Position numbers and translations under genes: made by a program. A DNA stretch of 64,000 nucleotides from Rhodobacteraceae bacterium DSL-40 (GTDB lineage Bacteria > Pseudomonadota > Alphaproteobacteria > Rhodobacterales > Rhodobacteraceae). Under the pieces are notes generated by a model. The model did no database searches, had not been told where the DNA came from, and saw only the letters and a list, made by a program, of their open reading frames with translations. Location: the NCBI GenBank assembly GCA_003258405.1, contig QKPN01000001.1:744001-808000 (forward strand). The letters are read 5' to 3'. The number at the start of each line of letters is the position of its first letter. Position 1 is the stretch's first letter. Positions 35,062 through 44,518 of the stretch are shown here, one piece after another.

Positions 35062-36084
35062 ATGTACAAGACGCCCGACGGGAAGGAAATCTTCGTCATC
35101 GACGGCCACATCCATTTCTGGGACGGAAGCCCGGAAAACCAGGCCAACATTCACGGCAAGCAGTTCATCGAGTGCTTCTATGCCTATCACACGGCGCTGA
35201 GCCCGAAGGAGCAGCTCTGGGAGAAATCGAAGTTCGAGAAATACAGCGAAGACGATCTCTATCGCGATCTCTTCATCGACGGCCCCGATGACATGGCGAT
35301 CATCCAGACAACGGTGCTCAGCGATTTCTACAAGACCGGTTTCGGCTGCATCCAGCGCGCCACCGACATGGCCGCCCGCGCCAAGGACCGCTTCATCGTC
35401 AACGGCTCCTTCGATCCGCGCGACGGCGAGAAGGCGCTCGAATACATCCACTTCATGAAGGAGACCTACGACATCACGGGCGTGAAGATGTACACGGCCG
35501 AGTGGAACGGGGCCTCGAAGGGCTGGCGGCTCGACGATCCGCAGGCCTATCGCTGCTTCGAGCTCTGCGAGAAGCTCGGCATCAAGAACATCCATGTCCA
35601 CAAGGGCCCGACGATCATCCCGCTCAACAAGGATGCCTTCGACGTCCATGACGTCGACCACGCGGCGACGGATTTTCAGGGGCTCAACTGGATCGTCGAG
35701 CATTGCGGGCTGCCGCGCCTCGACGATTTCTGCTGGATCGCGGTGCAGGAAACGAATGTCTACGGCGGTCTCGCGGTCGCCCTGCCCTTCATCCATGGCC
35801 GGCCGCGCTATTTCGCCGAGGTGATCGCGGAGCTGCTGTTCTGGGTCGGCGAGGACAAGATCCTCTTCGGGTCCGACTATGCGATCTGGACCCCGCAGTG
35901 GCTCGTCGACAAGTTCTGGAACTTCGAGCTGCCCGAGGACATCAAGCAGGAGCGCGGCGTCGACCTCACGCCCGAGATCAAGGAGAAGATCCTCGGCCTC
36001 AACGCGGCGAAGCTCTACAACATCGACATCGAGGCGAAGCGCAAGGCGTTTGCGCAGTCTCCTGTCCAGATCGCGGCAGAGTGA
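35062..36084 (+). CDS. amidohydrolase family protein of the propane monooxygenase cluster
   Basis: This 340-residue protein is a TIM-barrel amidohydrolase-2 type. The metal-binding HxH is visible in VIDGHIHFWDG at the N-terminus, further histidines in KNIHVHKG and IVEHCG, and the catalytic aspartate in LFGSDYAIWTP. Homologues occur at this position in mycobacterial mim clusters. Its reaction is unknown; a decarboxylase or hydrolase role is possible from the fold. GGGAGG precedes the ATG. It overlaps the start region of the next gene. Confidence 0.85.
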   Translation: MYKTPDGKEIFVIDGHIHFWDGSPENQANIHGKQFIECFYAYHTALSPKEQLWEKSKFEKYSEDDLYRDLFIDGPDDMAIIQTTVLSDFYKTGFGCIQRATDMAARAKDRFIVNGSFDPRDGEKALEYIHFMKETYDITGVKMYTAEWNGASKGWRLDDPQAYRCFELCEKLGIKNIHVHKGPTIIPLNKDAFDVHDVDHAATDFQGLNWIVEHCGLPRLDDFCWIAVQETNVYGGLAVALPFIHGRPRYFAEVIAELLFWVGEDKILFGSDYAIWTPQWLVDKFWNFELPEDIKQERGVDLTPEIKEKILGLNAAKLYNIDIEAKRKAFAQSPVQIAAE

Positions 36085-36089
36085 TCGCC

Positions 36090-36902
36090 ATGGACGTGCC
36101 GGCACGCAACACGCGACAGGAAGGTCAGGTCTGGGATCGCCTGGCCCGGGTCGCAGATCCGGAGCTTGACGAGCCGATCACCGACATGGGGTTCGTCGAG
36201 CGTGTGGCGATCGTCGGGCGCGAGGCGGTGGAGGTGGATTTCCGCCTCCCCACCTACTGGTGCTCGCCGAATTTCGCCTTCCTGATGGCGGACGGCATCC
36301 GCCGCGAGGTCGGTTCGCTCCCCTGGGTGCGGCGCGTCCGGGTCAGGCTCCATGACCACATGTTCGCTGAACGTGTGAACAACGGGGTCAATGAAGCACA
36401 GGATTTCGCGGATATCTTCCGCGAACTCTCCGATGGCGACGATCTCGACGCGGTACGCGCGAAATTCGAGGAGAAGGCGTTCCAGCGGCGTCAGGAGTGC
36501 CTGATCGAGGCGCTCGTCGCGGAGGGCTTCCCGGCGTCGGGGATCGTTGCGATGACGCTCGCCGACCTCGACGCCCATGCCTTCGCCGACACGGCGGCAG
36601 CTGCGCAGAAGCCCCGTTACCGCGCGCTGCTCCTCGAGCTCGGGCTCGCCTGGGGCTCGGACGATCTCGCCTTCCGCCGCTATGACGGCAGCGCGATCAC
36701 CGAGGCAGGCTTTGCCGAGCACATGGCCGCACTCCGGGCCGTGCGCATCAACATGGAGTTCAACGGCGCGCTCTGCAGAGGCCTGCAGGGCACCCGTTAC
36801 AAGGAGGTCGACCGGAGCGGAAAGGAACCCGAACTGGTCGACTTCATCCTCGGCCGTGTCCCGCCGCGCGCGGACCGGCCCGGGCAGACGATGACGAACT
36901 GA
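36090..36902 (+). CDS. DUF59/MIP18-like metal-sulfur assembly protein of the monooxygenase cluster
   Basis: This 270-residue protein has an N-terminal half of about 95 residues matching the DUF59/PaaD/SufT-like fold: VWDRLARVADPELDEPITDMGFVERV and the TYWCSPNFAFLMADGI block with the conserved Cys58. The C-terminal 170 residues are helical and unrecognised. Proteins at this site accompany mim-type operons and may help insert or assemble iron centres; this is inference. A GTG at 36081 overlapping the previous stop (GTGA) is an alternative start. A 9-bp hairpin follows. Confidence 0.78.
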   Translation: MDVPARNTRQEGQVWDRLARVADPELDEPITDMGFVERVAIVGREAVEVDFRLPTYWCSPNFAFLMADGIRREVGSLPWVRRVRVRLHDHMFAERVNNGVNEAQDFADIFRELSDGDDLDAVRAKFEEKAFQRRQECLIEALVAEGFPASGIVAMTLADLDAHAFADTAAAAQKPRYRALLLELGLAWGSDDLAFRRYDGSAITEAGFAEHMAALRAVRINMEFNGALCRGLQGTRYKEVDRSGKEPELVDFILGRVPPRADRPGQTMTN

Positions 36903-36931
36903 AACAATCCGCGGGACAGGCGGAAGGAACT

Positions 36932-36952
36932 GGACCGGCGGGGCGCCGGTCC
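36932..36952 (+). other. intercistronic hairpin before the GroEL gene
   Basis: GGACCGGCG and CGCCGGTCC pair perfectly (9 bp) around a GGG loop, immediately upstream of the GAGGGAGG ribosome-binding site of the chaperonin gene. It could stabilise the downstream mRNA or limit access to the ribosome-binding site. Confidence 0.55.
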
Positions 36953-36965
36953 GAGGGAGGAAGAC

Positions 36966-38603
36966 ATGCCCAAACTCATGCTGCACAACAGCGAGGCGCG
37001 ACGCGCGCTCGCACGCGGGGTCGCACGGCTCTCCGCCGCGGTCGAACCGACGCTGGGACCGAAGGGGCTCAACGCGATGATCGACCGCCCCGTGGGCTCG
37101 CCGATGATCACCCGCGACGGCGTCTCGATCGCCTCCGAAATCGAGCTCCCGGACCGTTTCGAGAACATGGGCGCCCAGGTGACCCGCGAAGTCTCGATGC
37201 AGACCAACGATGTTGCGGGCGACGGTACCACGACCGCGATCGTGCTGGCCAACGCGCTCATCCAGCAGGGTGTTGCCGCGGCCGAAACCGGGATCAAGAC
37301 GGTCGATCTCTGCCGCGGGATCGACCTGGCCGTGGCGCGCATCGTGGAGACGCTGCGCGCCTCCGCCCGGAAGGCCAGCGACGATCCGAAGATCCTGACC
37401 GCCGTGGCGACGATCGCCGCAACCGATCCGAAGCTCGGCGCGCTGGTGGCCGAAGCCTATTCGCGGGTCGGGCCGGAAGGGGTCATCACCACGGAATACG
37501 GTGTGACGACGGAGACGACGCTCGAGGTCGTTGAGGGCATGTCCTTCGAGCGCGGCTATCTCTCGCATCACATGGTGACCGATGCCGACCACATGGAGGC
37601 CGTGCTCGAGAGGCCGCTCATCCTGCTGACCGACCAGAAGATCCTCGATCCGGCAGCGCTCGATCCGGCGCGCAAGATCGCCGATGACGAGGGGCGGCCG
37701 CTGCTCATCGTCGCCGAGGAGGTTTCCCCCGACGTGGTGGTGACGCTGCTCGAGGCCGCGAAGCCCGGCAAGTATCTCATCGTGCATCCCCCGGAATACG
37801 GCCACTGGCGCCGGGCGATGATGGACGATATCGCGATCCTGACCGGCGGCCAGGTTCTGGCCCGCGATCTCGGCAAGCGCGTCGAGAACGTGACACGCGC
37901 TCAGCTCGGCGCCGCCGATCGCGTTCGCACCACCTCCTCCCACACCACGATCCTGCGCGGCGAGGGCGACCAGAAGATCATCGCGGCCCGCCGGGCCCAG
38001 GTTCAGCGGCAGTATGACATCGCGCCGCCGAACATCGAGCAGGACAAGCTGCGCGAGCGGCTTGCCAAGCTCTCCGGTGGAACGGCGGTGATCCTGGCCG
38101 GCGGGGTGACGCCGGTCGAGCAGAAGCGCACGATCCAGCTCATCGAGGACTCGCTGCATGCGGTGCGCGCGGCAGCGGAGGAAGGCGTCGTTGCCGGTGG
38201 TGGCTCCGCGCTGACCCAGGCGGCCCCGGCCCTCGACAGCCTGCTTGCGGAGACCACCGGGGATGTCGCGGAAGGCGTGAAGCTCGTCCGTTCGATCCTC
38301 TCCCGGCCCCTGGCCCGGATCGCGACCAATGCGGGCGGCAACCCGGAGGCGGTCATCGAGGAAGTAACGCGCGTCAATGGCGGGCACGGGTTCGACGCCG
38401 CGACCGGCCGGTTCCAGAACATGTATGACGCCGGCATCGTCGATCCGGTCCGGGTGACCACCTCGGCGCTCCGGAACGCCGCCTCGGTCGCGACGCTCAT
38501 TCTCACCACCGAGACGCTGATCGGCGATCTCGCGGAGGACGAGGAGGATCCGACCGCCGGCCCGGCCCGCGGCGGCGGCGCCGAGCTGCTCGGCCGGCCC
38601 TGA
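36966..38603 (+). CDS. prmG: GroEL-like chaperonin dedicated to the monooxygenase (MimG/PrmG type)
   Basis: This 545-residue 60-kDa chaperonin paralogue keeps the ATPase motif GDGTTT (Asp86) and the GGGSALTQA block. It lacks the C-terminal GGM repeat tail of housekeeping GroEL, ending instead in GPARGGGAELLGRP. No groES neighbour is present. In mycobacteria MimG is needed for productive MimA folding, and an equivalent prmG occurs in Methylocella. Here it is the seventh gene of the operon, so a role as a client-specific chaperone is well supported by context. Confidence 0.9.
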   Translation: MPKLMLHNSEARRALARGVARLSAAVEPTLGPKGLNAMIDRPVGSPMITRDGVSIASEIELPDRFENMGAQVTREVSMQTNDVAGDGTTTAIVLANALIQQGVAAAETGIKTVDLCRGIDLAVARIVETLRASARKASDDPKILTAVATIAATDPKLGALVAEAYSRVGPEGVITTEYGVTTETTLEVVEGMSFERGYLSHHMVTDADHMEAVLERPLILLTDQKILDPAALDPARKIADDEGRPLLIVAEEVSPDVVVTLLEAAKPGKYLIVHPPEYGHWRRAMMDDIAILTGGQVLARDLGKRVENVTRAQLGAADRVRTTSSHTTILRGEGDQKIIAARRAQVQRQYDIAPPNIEQDKLRERLAKLSGGTAVILAGGVTPVEQKRTIQLIEDSLHAVRAAAEEGVVAGGGSALTQAAPALDSLLAETTGDVAEGVKLVRSILSRPLARIATNAGGNPEAVIEEVTRVNGGHGFDAATGRFQNMYDAGIVDPVRVTTSALRNAASVATLILTTETLIGDLAEDEEDPTAGPARGGGAELLGRP

Positions 38604-38626
38604 GCCCCTTCTGAACAGCTGATGCG

Positions 38627-38649
38627 CAGGCGGCCTGGAGCGCCGCCTG
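38627..38649 (+). other. intercistronic hairpin between chaperonin and first alcohol dehydrogenase
   Basis: CAGGCGGC and GCCGCCTG form a perfect 8-bp stem with a 7-base loop. It lies 23 bases after the chaperonin stop and before the GGAAAGGA ribosome-binding site of the dehydrogenase. Confidence 0.55.
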
Positions 38650-38674
38650 TTCCGACCCAGGAAAGGAAGACGCG

Positions 38675-39718
38675 ATGAAAGCCGCGAGACTATACGAGTA
38701 CGACGCCGCCATGAACGTCGAGCTCAAGATCGAGGACGTTCCTCCTCCCACGATCAACGGGCCCGACGAGGTTGTCGTCAGGGTCGGTGCGGCCGGCCTC
38801 TGCCGCACCGACCTCCATATCATCGAGGGTGTCTGGAAGGACATCATGGACCAGGATGGCAGCCTCCTGCCCTATATCATGGGGCACGAGAACGCCGGAT
38901 GGGTCGAGGACGTCGGCTCCAACGTGAAGTCGGTGAAGCCTGGTGACGCGGTCATCTGCCACCCGTTGCGGACCTGCGGCATCTGCCTCAACTGCCACTA
39001 CGGCCACGACATGTATTGCGAGCACGGGCAGTTTCCGGGCCTCGGCCTCAATGGCGGCTTCGCGGAATACTTCCTGACCAACGAGCGCTCCCTCATCAAG
39101 CTCAACACCAACATCGCGCCGCTCGACGTCGCGCCGATGGCGGATGCGGGCATCACCGCCTACCGTGCGGCGAAGCGCGCGGCCGGTCTCCTGCGGCCGG
39201 GCGCCTATTGCGCGGTGCTGGGCGTGGGGGGGCTGGGCCATATCGCGCTCCAGTGTCTCCAGGAGATCTCGGGCTGCCGGACCATCGCCATCGACCGTGA
39301 GCCCGGTGCGCAGCAGCTCGCCAAGGATCTCGGCGCCGATTTCGTGCTCGACGGCGGGCCGAACGTCATCGAGGAGGTCAAGCAGATCACCGGCGGCGGC
39401 GCGCATGTGGTGATCGACTTCGTCGGCGAGCTCGGGGTCGAGAACATCTGCTGGAAGATGTTGCGCCAGGGCGGCGAGATGATCGTCGTCGGCTACGGCG
39501 GCAAGATCGAGATCCCGACGCTCGAACTGGTGGCCAACGAGATCAAGATCGGTGGCAGCCTCGTCGGTGACTACACCGAGCTGGTCGAGCTCATGGAGCT
39601 CAATGCCGATGGCAAGGTGAAGATGCACTACAGCCAGTACAAGCTCGAGGACATCAATACCGCGATCGACGACTTCAAGCATCGCCGCTTCACCGGCCGG
39701 GGCGTGATCGTTCCCTGA
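38675..39718 (+). CDS. zinc-dependent alcohol dehydrogenase (first of two)
   Basis: This 347-residue MDR-family enzyme has a catalytic zinc site from Cys43 (GLCRTDLH) and His71 (GHENAGW). A structural zinc lobe is formed by Cys101, Cys104, Cys107 and Cys115. The nucleotide motif is VLGVGGLGHIALQ, with an Asp after strand two (IAIDREP) suggesting NAD+. It resembles the secondary/primary alcohol dehydrogenases such as Rhodococcus ADH-A found in propane clusters. It could oxidise 1- or 2-propanol; the sequence does not decide. Confidence 0.88.
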   Translation: MKAARLYEYDAAMNVELKIEDVPPPTINGPDEVVVRVGAAGLCRTDLHIIEGVWKDIMDQDGSLLPYIMGHENAGWVEDVGSNVKSVKPGDAVICHPLRTCGICLNCHYGHDMYCEHGQFPGLGLNGGFAEYFLTNERSLIKLNTNIAPLDVAPMADAGITAYRAAKRAAGLLRPGAYCAVLGVGGLGHIALQCLQEISGCRTIAIDREPGAQQLAKDLGADFVLDGGPNVIEEVKQITGGGAHVVIDFVGELGVENICWKMLRQGGEMIVVGYGGKIEIPTLELVANEIKIGGSLVGDYTELVELMELNADGKVKMHYSQYKLEDINTAIDDFKHRRFTGRGVIVP

Positions 39719-39749
39719 GCCCAGCGCGGGCCGGCATACCAAGACAGGA

Positions 39750-39775
39750 CCGGGCGCCTCACCGGAGGCGCCCGG
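39750..39775 (+). other. intercistronic hairpin between the two dehydrogenases
   Basis: CCGGGCGCCTC and GAGGCGCCCGG form a perfect 11-bp stem with an ACCG loop. This is the strongest internal hairpin of the operon. It is not followed by a T-run, so it may protect the upstream RNA or lower expression of the second dehydrogenase. Confidence 0.6.
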
Positions 39776-39879
39776 CAGGCGGGGCAGCATTCCTGCATCC
39801 GGCGGCGGATCCGGGTGGCAGGAGAGACCGGCGTGTTTCGCCGGGAAAAAAAGCATCCGCAGGAGAAGGGAAGACGCTC

Positions 39880-40956
39880 ATGGCTGCCAAGATGAAGGCC
39901 GCAATCTTTGTTGAGAAGGGAAGGATTGTCCTCGACGACAAGCCGGTGCCGGACATCGGACCGATGGACGCGCTTGTCCGCATCACCACCACGACAATCT
40001 GCGGCACGGATGTCCATATCCTGAAGGGCGAATACCCCGTCGAGAAGGGTCTGACCATCGGTCACGAGCCGGTAGGGGTCATCGAGAAGCTCGGCAGCGA
40101 AGTGAAGGGATTCCGCGAGGGGCAGCGCGTGATTGCGGGCGCCATCACGCCCTCGGGCTGGAGCCATGCCTGTCTCTGCGGCTTCTGCTCGCAGGACGGC
40201 GCGGGCACCAAGCACGGCTGGAAGCCCATGGGCGGCTGGCGCTTCGGCAACACCATCGACGGCTGTCAGGCGGAATACGTGCGTGTGCCGGATGCCATGA
40301 CCAACCTCGCGCCGATCGCGGACGGGATCTCCGACGAGGAGGTGCTGATGTGCCCCGACATCATGTCGACGGGGTTCGCGGGGGCCGAGAACGGCAACAT
40401 CAAGATCGGCGACACGGTTGCGGTCTTCGCCCAGGGGCCGATCGGGCTTTGCGCCACGGCCGGCGCGAAGCTGATGGGGGCAACGCGGATCATCGCGGTC
40501 GATCGGGTTCCGGAGCGGCTCAAGATGGCGCGCCAGCTTGGCGCGGATGTCACGGTGGACTTCAGCGCGCAGGATCCCGTGGCGGCGATCATGGAGCTCA
40601 CCGATGGGCGCGGCGTCGATGTCTCGATCGAGGCGCTTGGACTTCAGGCGACCTTCGAGGCTGCGCTGCGCGTGCTGCGGCCCGGCGGCACGCTCTCGAG
40701 CCTCGGGGTCTATTCCAGTGACCTGCGGATTCCGCTCGATGCCTTCGATGCCGGTCTGGGCGAGAAGTCCATCCGCACGGCGCTCTGCCCCGGCGGCAAG
40801 GAACGCATGCGGCGGATGATCGAGGTGATCGGCTCGGGCCGTGTCGACCTCAAGGGGCTCGTCACCCACCGCTTCACGCTCGACCAGATCGAAGATGCCT
40901 ATGAACTCTTCGCGAACCAGCGCGATGGGGTGCTAAAGGTGGCTGTCACGCCCTGA
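39880..40956 (+). CDS. secondary-alcohol (isopropanol-type) dehydrogenase
   Basis: This 358-residue MDR-family enzyme has only a catalytic zinc site: Cys41 (TICGTDVH), His62-Glu63 (GHEPVG) and Asp160 (MCPDIMSTGF). This matches the Cys37/His59/Asp150 set of Thermoanaerobacter/Clostridium secondary-alcohol dehydrogenases. It lacks the four-cysteine structural zinc lobe of its neighbour. The IIAVDRVPERL segment has an Asp that usually selects NAD+ over NADP+. Oxidation of 2-propanol to acetone is the expected role beside a propane 2-monooxygenase; this is inference from architecture plus context. Confidence 0.87.
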   Translation: MAAKMKAAIFVEKGRIVLDDKPVPDIGPMDALVRITTTTICGTDVHILKGEYPVEKGLTIGHEPVGVIEKLGSEVKGFREGQRVIAGAITPSGWSHACLCGFCSQDGAGTKHGWKPMGGWRFGNTIDGCQAEYVRVPDAMTNLAPIADGISDEEVLMCPDIMSTGFAGAENGNIKIGDTVAVFAQGPIGLCATAGAKLMGATRIIAVDRVPERLKMARQLGADVTVDFSAQDPVAAIMELTDGRGVDVSIEALGLQATFEAALRVLRPGGTLSSLGVYSSDLRIPLDAFDAGLGEKSIRTALCPGGKERMRRMIEVIGSGRVDLKGLVTHRFTLDQIEDAYELFANQRDGVLKVAVTP

Positions 40957-40983
40957 CACGGTCCAGGGCCCCTGCACCACCGG

Positions 40984-41023
40984 AACGGCCCGCCCGAGGA
41001 CAGGCGGGCCGTTTCCTTTCCCG
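40984..41023. terminator. operon terminator
   Basis: AACGGCCCGCC and GGCGGGCCGTT pair perfectly over 11 bp with an 8-base loop, and are followed by TTCCTTTCC. It lies between the last dehydrogenase and the convergent regulator gene, so it probably ends both transcripts. Confidence 0.8.
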
Positions 41024-41081
41024 TATCGTGAAATCGGCTCGTGACAACTGCGATGACGAAGCCGCCCGGCTCCGGCGCGGT

Positions 41082-43070
<1,989 letters not shown>

Positions 43071-43168
43071 GACAACTCTAGCTGACTGTGCCGCACGCAC
43101 CGCCCGGGCCATCAGGATCCGGAAGGTGCCGCTGCGGCGTCGCGGGCAGTATGCCGGCCCTTGCGGAC

Positions 43169-43651
43169 CTAGGTGAGGCCGAGCCTCGCGCCGATGTCGG
43201 CCGCAAGGCTCTTTTCCGGATAGGAGCCTCCCACCATCACGCCATCGAGATCGGCAAGCGCCGCCGAAAGCTCTTCGTCCATCTCGGAAAAGAAGCCGTT
43301 CTGCTTCCGCGCCAGCCGGAAATGCCGCTGGCCGCCCTCCCGGCGGATTTCCCCGAGAAACTCGAGCTGCCGGCCCGAATTCATGTCCGCCATCACGACG
43401 CGGTTGTTGACGCTGATGCGGATGAAGGGTTTCGCCTCGTCCTTCGCCCGCGGCGCCTTGAGATCATGCGTGATAAGACCGCTGGCTTCCGGAGCCTTTG
43501 GTACCTTCGGCCGGGTCAGGCCGGCAGAGTATCCGCCGCCGCTCAGATTGTCGGCAAGCTTGCGGATCGTCGCGCTGTTTTCCGAGATCAGGCGACGTGC
43601 TGCCACATCCTCGCGCCGGGGACCGTCCCGCCTGGAAATGATATCGACCAT
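43169..43651 (-). CDS. hypothetical protein, 160 residues
   Basis: It starts MVDIISRRDGPRREDVAARR and follows a clear GGGAGGAAAC ribosome-binding site. The N-terminal half is basic and helical. The C-terminal half has a small beta-rich region (PFIRISVNNRVVMADMNSG) and ends in a helix. No signal peptide or membrane segment is seen, and I do not recognise a family. It lies 98 bases upstream of the sigma-54 activator gene on the same strand and could share its transcript. Confidence 0.7.
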   Translation of the reverse strand: MVDIISRRDGPRREDVAARRLISENSATIRKLADNLSGGGYSAGLTRPKVPKAPEASGLITHDLKAPRAKDEAKPFIRISVNNRVVMADMNSGRQLEFLGEIRREGGQRHFRLARKQNGFFSEMDEELSAALADLDGVMVGGSYPEKSLAADIGARLGLT

Positions 43652-44041
43652 GTTTCCTCCCTGGTTGGCGCCTGCGCTTGTTTGTCTTGCCGCCTCCCTT
43701 GCAAGGAAGATTCGGCCTGCAGGTCGTCTCCATCTCCGCGGTCAGGCGGAGCAATGTATCATGCACGCATGTTCAGGATTCCTCCATACCTCCATTCTGG
43801 TTAGAGGCACGGCGATCCCTCCGCGAAGGCAGGACGAGACGGCGAAAACACGGGCCTGCCCGCTGTCTGACGACACCGGGCCTTCCGCGTCATGATCTCT
43901 CGATCCAACCAATCCCACACCTGCCGATTCGCGGCCATGCAAGACACTAGCGCGGCGGCCAGACCCTCGGGTGGTAGTCTTGTACTACGCACAGGGTCGC
44001 GATCGACAAGCGGCGTTTCGCGTTCGCCGGCACCCGGCGGA
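43652..44041. other. intergenic region, about 390 bases
   Basis: No gene is supported here. The left part should hold the promoter of the 160-residue gene. At 44025-44039 a perfect 6-bp hairpin (CGCCGG/CCGGCG, 3-base loop) follows the stop of the ribbon-helix-helix gene and may help end its transcript. I see no sigma-54 promoter or other recognised site. Confidence 0.5.
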
Positions 44042-44341
44042 TCAGTCGTTCCGGCCTGTGATCGGCAGCATCTCCGACTGCGGACTGCGCGCGAGATGGG
44101 TAAGACAGGCGCAGCGAAGCAGCGAGGTGAAGTTGCGCGCTTCGCCGTAGCGCTCGATGACTTCGGCATGCAGCGTCGAGACGAACTGCGGCGTCGAGTG
44201 TCCTTCGGCGCCCGCAAGCGCGTCGAGCACGTTCCAGAACGCCCGCTCGAGACGGATCGATGTGCTCTGACCATCGAGGCGCATCGAGCGCGTCTGGCTC
44301 TCGTAGAAGTTGGGATCCTCCCCAACGAAGAGCTTGCACAT
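44042..44341 (-). CDS. ribbon-helix-helix domain protein (RHH_4 type)
   Basis: This 99-residue protein starts MCKLFVGEDPNFYESQTRSM and continues with TSIRLERAFWNVLDALA and the C-terminal NFTSLLRCACLTHLA, a pattern typical of the PF13467-type ribbon-helix-helix family in alphaproteobacteria. These are thought to bind DNA as dimers, but targets are unknown. The ATG at 44341 is chosen over an upstream start. It is monocistronic and sits between the E1-like gene and the hypothetical gene. Confidence 0.85.
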   Translation of the reverse strand: MCKLFVGEDPNFYESQTRSMRLDGQSTSIRLERAFWNVLDALAGAEGHSTPQFVSTLHAEVIERYGEARNFTSLLRCACLTHLARSPQSEMLPITGRND

Positions 44342-44518
44342 CCGATATCCTCCCTGATGACCGGTACTGCGCGGATATTTTATTGGCGGATGACAGGACA
44401 GGCCCGAAACCCGCGCGTGCAATCTACCGTTTTCGCGCAGCCGCGTCGAGCACGGGCCCGCCCGGACGGCGCTGATGCGCCAATCCTTCCGGGCGGGCCC
44501 GCGGAGTCCGCCTCGTCT

